Notes: generated from the sequence alone by a model not told the origin. A stretch of 56,201 nucleotides of DNA from Paludisphaera rhizosphaerae (GCF_011065895.1 NZ_JAALCR010000034.1:1-56201); one strand, 5' to 3'. Positions 6,942-15,363 are shown, counted from the first letter of the stretch. Numbers and translations are program-made.

Positions 6942-9563
6942 ATGACCGACGCCAGGGATGATGCGCTCGGAATGCTGTGCGATCCGGTGCGGGAGTGGTT
7001 CGCCGGGGCTTTCCCGGGCGGGCCGACTCCTGCTCAGCGTTTGGCGTGGCCGGTGATCAGCGCGGGCGAAAACGCTCTGCTGATCTCGCCGACCGGAACG
7101 GGGAAGACACTCGCGGGATTCCTCGCGATCGTCGACCGTCTCATGCGCGAACATGCGGCTGATACGCTTGCTCCCGGCCTGCGATGCGTTTACGTCTCGC
7201 CGTTGCGAAGTCTGGGATACGACCTCGAGAAGAACCTGTCGATCCCGCTCCGTGAGCTTCAGGAACGACTGGGGCTGAAGACGTGTCCCATCCGCGTGGG
7301 AGTGCGGACCGGCGATACGTCGGCCCACGAGCGGCGGAAGCTTCGCGAAACGCCGCCACATATCCTCATCACCACACCTGAGAGCCTCTCTCTCCTTCTG
7401 AGCCAACCCGGCTGGGGCGACCACTGGAGGGGCGTGTCGCATGTGCTCGTCGACGAGGTCCACGCCCTGGCGGCGACCAAGCGCGGGGCCGATCTGGCGA
7501 TCTCCCTGGAGCGGCTCGCCGATGCCGCGGACGGCGATCCGTCGCGCGTCGGTCTGTCTGCAACCTGCCGGCCTCCTGACCCGGTCGCACGCTTTCTGGT
7601 GGGGCCTTCGCGGCCCTGCAGCATCGTCGAGGCTCCCAGGCCCGAGGGGTCTCAGTCGTTGGCGATCAAGGTCGAGTCGCTGATAAGGCCCGGCGAGGCC
7701 TCTCACCGCAGCCTCACCTACAGCCGACTCCTGCGCCGGGTTCGTCGAGCCGTGGCCGATCACCGCACGACGGTCGTCTTTGCCAACAGCCGGCCGATGA
7801 CGGAGAAGGTGGCGCACGACCTCCGCAATGCGCCGCCGGGTCGAGGCGAGAGGCTCGCCGCATTCGACGGAGAAACCGAGGTCGCCGTTCACCACTCCGC
7901 GCTCGATGCGACAAAGCGGCGAGACGTGGAGGAGCGGTTGAAGACGGGCTCGCTGCGAGCCGTCGTCACCAGCACCAGTCTGGAACTGGGCGTGGACATC
8001 GGAACGGCGGACCTGACGATCCAGATCGGGCTGCCCGGCGGCGTCGCGCGTTGCGTCCAGAGAATCGGTCGATCGGGGCACCGCGTGGGAGGTCGGGCGC
8101 GGGGGCTGATCCTGGCCGCGACGGCCGCGGAGGTCGCCGCAGGAGCGGTGACGGCTCGCGCCGCCCGCGCGGGTGAGATCGAGCCGCTCAAACCCGTCGC
8201 GTCGCCGCTCGACGTCGTCTGCCAGCAATTGATCGGCATGGCCTGCGCGGGCGAGACCTCTGTCGACGCCGCCTATGAGTTGTTCCGCACGGCTGGGCCG
8301 ACCGCCGACCTGACACGCGACGATTTCGACGCATGTATCAACTTCCTCTCCGGTGAGTTATCCTCTCCGGCCGGCGCCTACGAGCCCGAACCGGGGGCCG
8401 CTCCGCGCTGGACGTCGCCCCGGATCTGGAAGCGCAACGGCTGGTTCGGGATCCGCTCCGGTCGGGTCCGACGCTGGTTCTGGAGCAACGTCGGCACGAT
8501 CAACGCCGAGGAATCCGCGGCCGTCGTCGCCGACGGCGTCGCGGTGGGGAGCGTGGAGAGCGCTTATGCGGATCGGCTCTCTCCCGGGGATCGGTTCGTG
8601 CTCGACGGCCGGACGTTGGAGTTCCGTCGGCTCGACGGGCTGGTTCTTCAGGCGAAGTCCGTCGGCGGCGAGGCCGGCGCTTTGCCAGTCTGGCACAGCG
8701 ACCGCCAGGCCCTCTCCACCGAGCTCGCCGAGGAACTGGCCGCGTTCCGTTGTGAGGCGTCAAAACGGGCCGCGTGCGACGGGCCGGAGTCGGTTCGAGC
8801 ATGGCTATCGGAAACGCTTCGCATCGACCTCCGCGCCGCCGAGGTGGTCGCCGAACTGATCGAGGCCCAGGATCGCTGGAGCGAGACTCCGGGCCTCGAC
8901 GTTCTGCTCGTCGAGGAGTTTCCAACGCCCCTCGAACCAGGCTGGACGTATGCCTTCCATGTCCCGTTGAACCGCTCCGCCAGCGAGGCCCTGGGGCGGG
9001 CCGTCTCGGCGCGGCTGGCTCGTCGCCACGGTCGCAACGCCGTATTCCAGCCGGCCGACCTCGGCTGGACGATCCGGTTTCCCGACGAGGTGCGGCTCGA
9101 TGAGGCCGAACTGGCCGGGATCGGCTCGGTCGAGAGTCTTGAGGACGATGTTCTGGAAGGCGTCGACCGGGGCGAACTGGCGGCGCGGAGGTTTCGGCAC
9201 GTCGCCTCAACGGCCCTGATGGTTTTGCGTAACCCGGAGCCGGGCCGGCGAGTGCGAGTCGGCGGGATGAACTGGGTCTCGACGCGCCTGTTTCCCCTGG
9301 TGAAGGCGGCGTGTCCCGACCATCCCCTGCTCCGGGAGACTCGCCGCGAGATTCTGAACGACGTCCTCGACCTCCCCGCCGCAGCCCGCTGGCTGGGCAC
9401 GTCTCCGACGATCCGGCTGCGGCGTCTTTCGACGCCCTCGCCGTTCGCCTCGGCCTGGCTGGCGCCCGGCGAAGGTGAGTCGTTGCAGTATGAGTCGCCG
9501 GGCGACGCCCTGCGCCGGCTTCACGCTCGAATGACGGCTGTGGCGGGAGGGGCGTCCTCGTGA
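6942..9563 (+). CDS. Lhr-type DEXH-box helicase (ligase-associated class)
   Basis: 873 residues from ATG 6942; the open frame extends upstream, but those residues overlap the end of the preceding gene. Superfamily 2 motifs are in order: I PTGTGKT (50-56), Ia SPLRSLGYD, TTPES, II DEVH (171-174), III SAT (206-208), V STSLELGVD, VI QRIGRSGH (373-380). The remaining 490 residues fit the winged-helix and beta-sheet core of Lhr proteins. It lacks the extra C-terminal half of E. coli Lhr and matches the roughly 850-residue Lhr-core class that elsewhere sits with DNA ligase, a nuclease and PdeM in a repair cassette. It couples by a GTGA overlap to the downstream phosphoesterase, so the two products probably act together in DNA repair. 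Confidence 0.88.
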   Translation: MTDARDDALGMLCDPVREWFAGAFPGGPTPAQRLAWPVISAGENALLISPTGTGKTLAGFLAIVDRLMREHAADTLAPGLRCVYVSPLRSLGYDLEKNLSIPLRELQERLGLKTCPIRVGVRTGDTSAHERRKLRETPPHILITTPESLSLLLSQPGWGDHWRGVSHVLVDEVHALAATKRGADLAISLERLADAADGDPSRVGLSATCRPPDPVARFLVGPSRPCSIVEAPRPEGSQSLAIKVESLIRPGEASHRSLTYSRLLRRVRRAVADHRTTVVFANSRPMTEKVAHDLRNAPPGRGERLAAFDGETEVAVHHSALDATKRRDVEERLKTGSLRAVVTSTSLELGVDIGTADLTIQIGLPGGVARCVQRIGRSGHRVGGRARGLILAATAAEVAAGAVTARAARAGEIEPLKPVASPLDVVCQQLIGMACAGETSVDAAYELFRTAGPTADLTRDDFDACINFLSGELSSPAGAYEPEPGAAPRWTSPRIWKRNGWFGIRSGRVRRWFWSNVGTINAEESAAVVADGVAVGSVESAYADRLSPGDRFVLDGRTLEFRRLDGLVLQAKSVGGEAGALPVWHSDRQALSTELAEELAAFRCEASKRAACDGPESVRAWLSETLRIDLRAAEVVAELIEAQDRWSETPGLDVLLVEEFPTPLEPGWTYAFHVPLNRSASEALGRAVSARLARRHGRNAVFQPADLGWTIRFPDEVRLDEAELAGIGSVESLEDDVLEGVDRGELAARRFRHVASTALMVLRNPEPGRRVRVGGMNWVSTRLFPLVKAACPDHPLLRETRREILNDVLDLPAAARWLGTSPTIRLRRLSTPSPFASAWLAPGEGESLQYESPGDALRRLHARMTAVAGGASS

Positions 9564-10246
9564 TCGATCACGAGGGCTGGCTCCTGACCCCCGAGGGGGC
9601 GGCGATCCGCCCCGAGGAGGCGACGGCCGTTGTGGCGGACGTCCACCTGGGCTACGAGTGGGCTCGCGGAGCCGCCGGCGACTGCGTCCCATCCCACTCG
9701 CTGGCCGAGACCTGCGAGGGGCTCGCGCGAGTTCTGAGCCGCGCGAACGTGCGCCGACTGGTCGTCGCCGGCGATCTCGTGGAGTCTCACCGCCCTTGCG
9801 CTCGAACGGCCGCCGACGTCGGCCGGCTGGGAGCCTGGCTGGCTGCGAGAGAGGTGGAACTGGTTCTCGCGATCGGCAACCACGATCGCGGCCTGTCGAG
9901 TTGGGAGCACGCGCCGAGGACCGTGGCCTCATTCGTCGTCGCAGGCTGGACGATCCAGCACGGCGACCGAGCCGTCGAGGGCGATCTCGCGGTGATCGGC
10001 CATTTTCACCCGGCCTTGCGAGCAGGAGGCTTGTCGACGCGCTGTTTCGTGGCGGGCCCGAGGCTTCTCGTCCTCCCCGCGTTCTCCCGCGATGCGGCGG
10101 GCCTCGACGTGGTATCGGCGGCGCGGCCGAAGGCCTGGAAGGGCGTCGATCTTCGATGTCTAGCTGCGGTTGACGACTCCTTGCTCGACTTCGGCCCTCT
10201 GGACACGCTGACGGAGCGACTCACGGCTGCTGTCCGCTCTCATTAA
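9560..10246 (+). CDS. PdeM-like calcineurin-type metallophosphoesterase
   Basis: 228 residues from GTG 9560, which overlaps the helicase stop (GTGA) and has GGGAGGGG upstream. All metal-binding motifs of the calcineurin-type superfamily are visible: VADVHLGYE (D-x-H), VAGDLVESH (GD), IGNHDRG (GNHD), IQHGD and IGHFHP (GHxH). Length and order fit the ligase-associated endonuclease/phosphoesterase PdeM, which in other bacteria is encoded beside an Lhr-like helicase, a DNA ligase and an exonuclease. Ligase and exonuclease are absent here. Likely role: nucleic-acid phosphodiesterase acting with the helicase on damaged DNA. The C-terminal 40 residues carry no motif I recognise. Confidence 0.85.
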   Translation: MIDHEGWLLTPEGAAIRPEEATAVVADVHLGYEWARGAAGDCVPSHSLAETCEGLARVLSRANVRRLVVAGDLVESHRPCARTAADVGRLGAWLAAREVELVLAIGNHDRGLSSWEHAPRTVASFVVAGWTIQHGDRAVEGDLAVIGHFHPALRAGGLSTRCFVAGPRLLVLPAFSRDAAGLDVVSAARPKAWKGVDLRCLAAVDDSLLDFGPLDTLTERLTAAVRSH

Positions 10247-10324
10247 TTGATCGCGTCCGACCGACCTATTACGATGAGGGGAGCAAGTCGCCCGAGGCCG
10301 TCGATTGAACAAGGTCGCTCGTTC

Positions 10325-10774
10325 ATGATTATGCCATGCTGGTTCTCGACCGCTCGGCTTCGTCGCGCAGCGGTCTCGTTCGGGTCAGCCGCTCTAATCG
10401 TCCTGTCCGTCGGCTGCGAAGCGAGAGATCCGGAAGCCCACGTCTGGGGCCGGGTGACTTGCAAGGGGAAGCCGTTGACCGATGGCGTGGTGATCCTCAT
10501 GCCCCTTTCGGAGAAGGCGAATAGCGCGGGGGCAGGGCCTCTCGATTCTCGGGGCCGCTTCGTGATTCAGTCGTCTCGATCCGACATCGACTTGATCCCT
10601 GGGCGCTACGCCATTTCCATTCGACCGCCTCAGTCCGCTGTTTCCTCCCGAGAGTCGGGCCAATCAACCTCGGGCTATCCCGTCCCTGAGAAGTATCTCA
10701 ATCCTGAGAAACCCGTTCTCTTCGTCGATCTGAAGGCCGAGCCCTTGAAACTCGACCTGAGTCTCAACGACTGA
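10325..10774 (+). CDS. Lipoprotein with carboxypeptidase-regulatory-like fold
   Basis: 149 residues from ATG 10325, with AAGGT about ten bases upstream; a longer frame starting at 10247 would bury the signal peptide. Hydrophobic segment SFGSAALIVLSVGC with Cys31 is a plausible lipobox. The mature part begins VWGRVTCKGKPLTDGVVILMP, the G-x-V-x-x-x-GKPL-x-x-G-x-V pattern of the small beta-sandwich (transthyretin/carboxypeptidase-regulatory-like) lipoproteins that are abundant in planctomycetes. It then has DSRGRFVI and a PGRYAISI strand. Role unknown; presumably periplasmic. It faces the YTV-repeat gene, with hairpins between them. Confidence 0.75.
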   Translation: MIMPCWFSTARLRRAAVSFGSAALIVLSVGCEARDPEAHVWGRVTCKGKPLTDGVVILMPLSEKANSAGAGPLDSRGRFVIQSSRSDIDLIPGRYAISIRPPQSAVSSRESGQSTSGYPVPEKYLNPEKPVLFVDLKAEPLKLDLSLND

Positions 10775-10796
10775 GCCGATCGACTTCGAAATGATC

Positions 10797-10880
10797 AGGG
10801 GCGACGGCGTTCTCGAAAGAAGCGCCGCCGCCCCTGGGTCCTGAGGCCGGCCGATCGGTTCGGCGAATCGACCGGCCTCG
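10797..10880. terminator. Two hairpins between convergent genes (possible bidirectional termination)
   Basis: Hairpin one pairs 10797-10809 with 10823-10835 (13 bp, one mismatch). Hairpin two pairs GAGGCCGG (about 10843) with CCGGCCTC (about 10880), with inner CGAT/ATCG pairing. They lie between the stops of the lipoprotein and YTV-repeat genes. Neither has a clear T-tract on either strand, so their role as terminators is inferred from position. Confidence 0.5.
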
Positions 10881-10886
10881 GTGGGC

Positions 10887-12458
10887 TCAGTTGCAGCCCA
10901 TGCAGGTCGGAACAACCACGGGGACGGTCGTGCACTGCTGCACGGCGATCGTCCGGGGCACATACCGGGCGACGACGCGGTTGGTCGTTACCGGCACCTG
11001 CTCGGCCACGCACACGGGGACCTGGCGGCTGGCGGTCTCGGCCACCATCCGGGTTTGCGTCACCGGGACGTTCTCAACGCGTTCCTCAGCCACATAGCTG
11101 CAGGTCGTGACGGGGATCGACTCGGATCGCTCCTCGGCGACGTAGCGGCAGGTCTGGACCTCGTAGGGCTCGACCCGCTCCTCGGCGACGTAGTTGCAGG
11201 TGGTGACAGGGATCGTCTCCGACCGCTCTTCGGCCACCATTTCGCAGGTGCGGACCTCGTAAGGTTCGACCCGCTCCTCGTTGACGTAGCTGCAGGTCTG
11301 GACCTCGTAAGGCTCAACCCGTTCCTCGGCGACGTATCGGCAGGTCTGGACCTCGTAGGGTTCAACCCGCTCTTCGGCGACATATCGGCAGGTCGTGACG
11401 GGGACCGACTCAACGCGTTCCTCGGCGATGGTCCGGCAGCGGGTGACGGGGACCTGGCGGACCATCGTCTCGCGGACGTACCGAGTCTCGGTCACGTCGC
11501 GGGTGACGGGCCGAGAGACGAAGACCCGCTGGCTGACGGTTCGGGGCGGGCACTGCACGGCGACGGTCGCAGTGACCTTCCGCTTGTGCAGGCAGCCGAA
11601 CAGGCCGCGAGGGCGTTCTTCGTAGCCGCATTCGTTGCATTCGCTGACCGGGACTCGAACCTGACGCTCGACGACCGGGCCGGGAATCGTCGTGTACTGG
11701 CGTTCGTAATAGCCGGTTTCCACGACCTCCTGACGAACCGTCGTGACCGGGCGGCAGACCGTATAGGGCTGCTCGACCATCACGGTTTCGCTCACCGGCT
11801 TCATCACCGTGTATCGCCGTTCCTGGTTGACGGTCTGATAGACGGGCTTCGTCACCGTGTAACGGCGCTCGCGACGCTCGGTCTGATAGACCGGCTTCAT
11901 CACCGAGTATCGCCGCTCCATCTGCTTCGTCTGGTAGACGGGCTTGGCGACGGTGTACCGCCGCTCCATCTGCTGGGTGCGCACCACCGGCTTCATGACC
12001 GTGTACTTGCGCTCTTGATTGACGGTCTGATAGACGGGCTTCGTGACCGTGTAGCGGCGCTCGCGACGCTCGGTCTGATAGACCGGCTTCATGACCGTGT
12101 ACTTGCGCTCTTGATTGACGGTCTGATAGACGGGCTTCGTAACCGTGTACTTGCGCTGGACGTACGAGGTCTCGACGACCGGCCGCATGACGGTGTAGTT
12201 CTCCGTCTGGTAGGCCGTGCGATACCGCGTCTCCATGACGGTGACGGGTTCGTTCTCGTAGACCGTTTCGTAAACGGTCTGGTAGACGGTCTGCACCTGG
12301 GGGGCCAGGGCGACGACGCTTGTGGCGACGACGGGGGTCGGGGCGCACGAATGGCAGGCCCCGCCGCCGTAGGTGGCCCAGGCCGGCGAGGCGGACCCCG
12401 TCAGCAGGGCGACGGCTGCGCCGACTCCCAGGCCGGCGGCTCTCAAGGACTTGAACAT
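10887..12458 (-). CDS. Secreted YTV-repeat protein, Cys-rich second half
   Basis: 523 residues. Signal peptide 1-28 (ends SPAWA). Two blocks of 16-residue repeats follow. The first has about ten units of the type KYTVTKPVYQTVNQER, which is the YTV repeat described in planctomycetes. A CxxC-containing linker (ECNECGYEE) separates it from the second block of about eight units like CRYVAEERVEPYEVQT, most with one Cys. The protein ends VPTCMGCN. Regular spacing and paired cysteines suggest an elongated, disulfide-stabilised wall or surface protein. No enzyme motif. The gene is convergent with the lipoprotein gene and has about 200 bases of leader up to a probable extended -10 element. Confidence 0.85.
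   Translation of the reverse strand: MFKSLRAAGLGVGAAVALLTGSASPAWATYGGGACHSCAPTPVVATSVVALAPQVQTVYQTVYETVYENEPVTVMETRYRTAYQTENYTVMRPVVETSYVQRKYTVTKPVYQTVNQERKYTVMKPVYQTERRERRYTVTKPVYQTVNQERKYTVMKPVVRTQQMERRYTVAKPVYQTKQMERRYSVMKPVYQTERRERRYTVTKPVYQTVNQERRYTVMKPVSETVMVEQPYTVCRPVTTVRQEVVETGYYERQYTTIPGPVVERQVRVPVSECNECGYEERPRGLFGCLHKRKVTATVAVQCPPRTVSQRVFVSRPVTRDVTETRYVRETMVRQVPVTRCRTIAEERVESVPVTTCRYVAEERVEPYEVQTCRYVAEERVEPYEVQTCSYVNEERVEPYEVRTCEMVAEERSETIPVTTCNYVAEERVEPYEVQTCRYVAEERSESIPVTTCSYVAEERVENVPVTQTRMVAETASRQVPVCVAEQVPVTTNRVVARYVPRTIAVQQCTTVPVVVPTCMGCN
10990..12200. repeat. Two blocks of 48-bp tandem coding repeats
   Basis: Coding repeats of the YTV protein, read on the minus strand. The lower-coordinate block (about 10990-11430) encodes the YVAEERVEPYEVQT units and the higher-coordinate block (about 11760-12200) the YTV-KPVYQT units. 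Both have a 16-codon period. Several units are nearly identical at DNA level, which points to recent duplication or gene conversion. Confidence 0.85.
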
Positions 12459-12667
12459 GCGGAACTCCTGGGCGAAACCTCGGGCTTCCCCTCGCCGCTG
12501 ATGACCCTTAAGGCCCCGCGGCGAGTCCCGAAGGAGTGCGCTGTCTCTTCCCTGAGAAAGCCCTCCCCTGCAAAATTCTTCCGGCTCCTCGAAAACTCCC
12601 TCAAGGAGCCGACCCGTTCATGCCGAAATCAATACGTTCCCAGCCCCATGAGGGCCTTACGTAAAGG

Positions 12668-12676
12668 AGTATATCA
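12668..12676 (-). promoter_or_regulatory. Candidate extended -10 element for the YTV-repeat gene
   Basis: On the minus strand this reads TGATATACT, a TGn extension followed by TATACT (5 of 6 to TATAAT). It lies about 210 bases upstream of the start codon. No good -35 hexamer is present at 16-18 bases, as is common for extended -10 promoters. Confidence 0.35.
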
Positions 12677-12904
12677 CCGGCCTTTTTCGCGACTTTAGGA
12701 ATTGGCCGGAATTCCCGGAGGCTGGGTTCTTCCTCTAGCGATCGCAACGGATGCGTCGAAAGGAAGGCGTGTGTCCATCAGGTGATTTGAAGCAAGCAGC
12801 GCGCCGGCGTTTCGCAACGCCTCAGATCGCTACTACCTTCAATGTACGCAAAACCCGCGCGTCTCGTGCGATGGAACCATTGGAAAATCGAGGTTGCGCG
12901 TTGG

Positions 12905-12955
12905 TTTGTAATAATTGCAAGACGATCGCGCCTTTCGGCTTTGTAATTATTGCAA
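12905..12955. promoter_or_regulatory. Pair of palindromic operator-like sites
   Basis: TTTGTAATAATTGCAA (12905-12920) and TTTGTAATTATTGCAA (12940-12955) are direct repeats 35 bp apart differing at one base. Each is an imperfect palindrome (TTG-x-AAT-x-ATT-x-CAA). AT-rich palindromes in very GC-rich DNA, on roughly the same face of the helix (35 bp is about 3.3 turns) and just upstream of a promoter, look like tandem binding sites of a dimeric regulator. The regulator is not known. Confidence 0.5.
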
Positions 12956-12990
12956 TGTCCGGCTTCGGACGATCGGGGGAAAAACCGATC

Positions 12991-13019
12991 TTGACGGCTG
13001 GGCCGGTCCGGGCTTTAAT
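12991..13019 (+). promoter_or_regulatory. Candidate sigma-70-type promoter for the PEP-CTERM gene
   Basis: TTGACG (12991-12996), 17-base spacer, TTTAAT (13014-13019). It points toward the PEP-CTERM gene at 13269, leaving a leader of about 240 bases, and lies 36 bases after the second operator-like palindrome. Confidence 0.45.
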
Positions 13020-13268
13020 CCCAGCCGCCGGGAGTCGTCCGGACGTCCTTCCCCTACAGGACGGCTCGAACGCCCTGGCCGGCGGAAAGCCCAGCCCCGC
13101 ACCATACGACCTGACGACCTCGCCGTTCCCCTGGGCCCCCGCCGACGCTCTTCGGCTCGCGCGCCGTCGCGATTCGCTCCGCCGCGCGTCCGCAGGGATC
13201 AGCATGATGCCGATCACCAGGAGGTCAGGTCGCGCCCGCGGGACGCGGGCGTACGAAGGAACGACGCC

Positions 13269-14117
13269 ATGCACCGGATGCGCAACCAGTTCCGTCGACG
13301 GCTCTTCCCCTTGTTCCTGCTCGCGCTGGGAAGCTTTGGTGTTCCCCTCCGCGCCGAGCTGATCCGCCCCCACGGCTTCCGCGCTTACCCCAACATCGCC
13401 GGAGAGCTTGCCGGCGAGCAGACGTACCGCTACGACGAGCGTCTGCAACGAGGGGTGTTCCGGGTCACGAACGCCCCCCACGTCATCGCCCTGGGACCCA
13501 GCCAGGGGGCGATGGTCGACGTCCTCCCCGACGTGGACGGGACGCTCAACGAGACCTTGCAGATCACACTGGACAGCCGGGGGAGGCTGATCCATCAGCC
13601 GGGAGACGGCTTCGAACTTTGGGGGTCGGTGACGATCGGCGGCAAGATCTACAAGGGTCTATTGCTCACTGCCCGACCGACAGCCTTCGGCGCCCAGGCG
13701 AGAGGTGGGGCGGCCGGCGTCTTCGACCTGAGCCTGAAGGTCACTGGCGGCGAGTTGGAAGGGGTCTTCGGCCCCGAAGCCTATTTCCGAATCACCCCCC
13801 AGGGCGATAGCACCTTTCAGGGGGACTTCGGCGAGAGCTTCGCCGGGGGGCGGCCGCAGACGAGCCTGCGGGCCACCCGGGGCGAGGCCAATCCGGTCCC
13901 CGTCCCCGAGCCCACGTTCCTCGTCTTTCTGGGGACCTGCGGGGGAGGCCTGCTCATCCGTCGCGGGATTCGCCGGAGGCGGGCCCGGAGGCGGCAGGCG
14001 GCGCTCGCGGCGTCGGTCAGTCGGCCTGGAGCGACGCCGACAACTTGCCAAGCGCCTCGTTCTCGATCTGCCGGACGCGCTCCCTCGTCAGCCCGAGCGA
14101 CTCGCCGATTTCCTTGA
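13269..14117 (+). CDS. PEP-CTERM sorting-signal protein with an unusual tail
   Basis: 282 residues from ATG 13269 (AAGGA upstream; a longer frame reaching 12915 lacks a signal). Signal peptide MHRMRNQFRRRLFPLFLLALGS. The body is beta-rich without an enzyme motif. VPVPEP (213-215 is PEP) is followed by a hydrophobic segment FLVFLGTCGGGLLI and a basic cluster RRGIRRRRARRR: a complete PEP-CTERM signal for export and sorting by an exosortase. The protein normally ends there, but this frame continues about 38 residues to 14117. That tail overlaps the 3' end of the convergent sigma factor gene by 101 bases. Either the tail is real or an original stop was lost. Confidence 0.75.
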   Translation: MHRMRNQFRRRLFPLFLLALGSFGVPLRAELIRPHGFRAYPNIAGELAGEQTYRYDERLQRGVFRVTNAPHVIALGPSQGAMVDVLPDVDGTLNETLQITLDSRGRLIHQPGDGFELWGSVTIGGKIYKGLLLTARPTAFGAQARGGAAGVFDLSLKVTGGELEGVFGPEAYFRITPQGDSTFQGDFGESFAGGRPQTSLRATRGEANPVPVPEPTFLVFLGTCGGGLLIRRGIRRRRARRRQAALAASVSRPGATPTTCQAPRSRSAGRAPSSARATRRFP

Positions 14118-14853
14118 GCGTCTTCGGCGGACAGTCGTTGAGGCCGAACCGCATCCGGAGCACCGTGGCCTCGCGCTTGTCCATCTCGTCCAGTCGGTTC
14201 ATGACCAGACGGAGGTTGTCGGCTTCGACCATCTCCACGTCTGGGGCGCGGGTACGTTCGTCCATCAGCATTTCGCCCAGGCTCCAGCCGTTCTCCGGTT
14301 GGTCGGTCTGGGGGACGAGGTTGTAAACCTTGATGGCCTTCTTGACGATCGCCAGCTTCTTCTTCGGGAGCTTCAACGTCTTGGCGATCTCGTCGACCGT
14401 CGGCGTTCGGCCCAGCGTCTCTTGCAGCTCGGCCGAAGTCCGACGCCACTTGAAGAGCAGCTCCACCATATAGGCAGGTATGCGGATCGGCTTGGCCGTG
14501 TTCACGAGGGCCCGCTTAATCGATTGCTTGATCCAGTAGCTGGCATACGTGCTGAACCGCGTCCCTACCGCCGGATCGAAACCCTCGACGGCTCGCAAGA
14601 GACCCAGGTTCCCTTCCTCGATAAGATCCTGGAGCGCCAGCCCCTTGCCGACGTACCCTCGGGCGATGTTCACCACGAGGCGGAGATTCGCCCGCACCAT
14701 GTGCTCGCGCGCCTTGTCGTCGCCGGCGGCGATCCGATGGGCGAGGTCTTTTTCCTGGTCCGCGTTGAGCAGGCCGACCTCGTTGATCTCCCGGAGATAA
14801 GTCTCCAGGGGGCTCTGCACCGTGTCGCGGCGATGTCGTCGAATCCGGGCCAT
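14017..14853 (-). CDS. Group 2-type sigma-70 family RNA polymerase sigma factor
   Basis: 278 residues; AGGA lies six bases before the ATG. Region 1.2 covers 12-45 (SPLETYLREINEVGLL). Region 2 (51-121) carries DLIEEGNLGLLRAVEGFD and the -10-recognising FSTYASYWIKQSIKRAL. Region 3 is about 125-205, and region 4 (213-275) ends with the helix-turn-helix TLKEIGESLGLTRERVRQIE. Region 1.1 and the non-conserved insertion of the housekeeping RpoD are absent, so it is an alternative (RpoS/SigB-like group 2) factor. Target promoters cannot be read from sequence. No anti-sigma gene is adjacent. Its 3' end overlaps the convergent PEP-CTERM gene. Confidence 0.9.
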   Translation of the reverse strand: MARIRRHRRDTVQSPLETYLREINEVGLLNADQEKDLAHRIAAGDDKAREHMVRANLRLVVNIARGYVGKGLALQDLIEEGNLGLLRAVEGFDPAVGTRFSTYASYWIKQSIKRALVNTAKPIRIPAYMVELLFKWRRTSAELQETLGRTPTVDEIAKTLKLPKKKLAIVKKAIKVYNLVPQTDQPENGWSLGEMLMDERTRAPDVEMVEADNLRLVMNRLDEMDKREATVLRMRFGLNDCPPKTLKEIGESLGLTRERVRQIENEALGKLSASLQAD

Positions 14854-15363
14854 GAAGATCCTCGTTGTATCGGACGTAACAAGGTCTGCTCACGTCCCCG
14901 AATCGGTAGACGAGAACCAAGGCCGAGCGGCCGGCGACTCCGACGAAACGTCCGAGCGGTCGGTCCGACTCAGCCACGCGACAAATCCCAAAGCCACGGC
15001 GCCGTCGGGCGGACCGATCGTTCACCGATCCGCCTTGCATCAGGCGATCAGCGTCTCAAAGCAACGTCGACGGGAACCGGCCTGAACGGCCTTTCCCACG
15101 ATCCGTCGCCTCCGGCGCTTCCCACCTACCGGCCTCCCTACTTCGCTCCGCCGCTTGACAATCGAAATATCGGACGCCTTCCCTGCGCGTGATAAGCTGA
15201 GAGGGAGCCGGAAATCTGGGACGTATTGTGAATACATGGAACGTGGGGATTCGGGGTGGATTGACGGTCGGTAAAGGAGTGCTGGGCGTCGGGGTCGTGC
15301 GGATCGTGTCGTCCGTCTGGCGTGTGGCTGAGTTGGAGGGATCCGAGGGAGGGTTGGTCAGAC
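14854..15363. other. Intergenic region between divergent sigma factor and methyltransferase genes
   Basis: 510 bases without a supported gene. TTGACA occurs at 15155-15160 but no -10 hexamer follows at 16-18 bases; TGATAA at 15190 is 29 bases away. A short palindrome GTATT-GTG-AATAC lies at about 15223-15235. An in-frame GTG at 15322 was considered as a start for the methyltransferase and set aside for lack of a ribosome-binding site. Confidence 0.5.

Larger units (their letters stand above)
12459..13268. other. Long intergenic region between divergent YTV and PEP-CTERM genes
   Basis: About 810 bases without a supported gene. Open frames here lack ribosome-binding sites and family features. 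It contains a candidate extended -10 element for the YTV gene, two AT-rich palindromic direct repeats (12905-12955), a small hairpin GATCGG/CCGATC (about 12971-12990) and a sigma-70-like promoter (12991-13019). The GC content drops visibly around 12840-12960. Confidence 0.6.

Noticed and set aside
10881-12698. 605-codon plus-strand open frame opposite the YTV gene
   Set aside because: Its repeats are just the antisense of the YTV repeats; no signal peptide or ribosome-binding site.
12751-13362. Possible gene in the gap before the PEP-CTERM gene
   Set aside because: No ribosome-binding site or signal; it spans the palindromic sites and promoter and overlaps the PEP-CTERM start in another frame.
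15155-15195. Promoter TTGACA ... TGATAA before the methyltransferase
   Set aside because: The hexamers are 29 bases apart, too far for sigma-70, and the position 17 bases after TTGACA reads CTTCCC.
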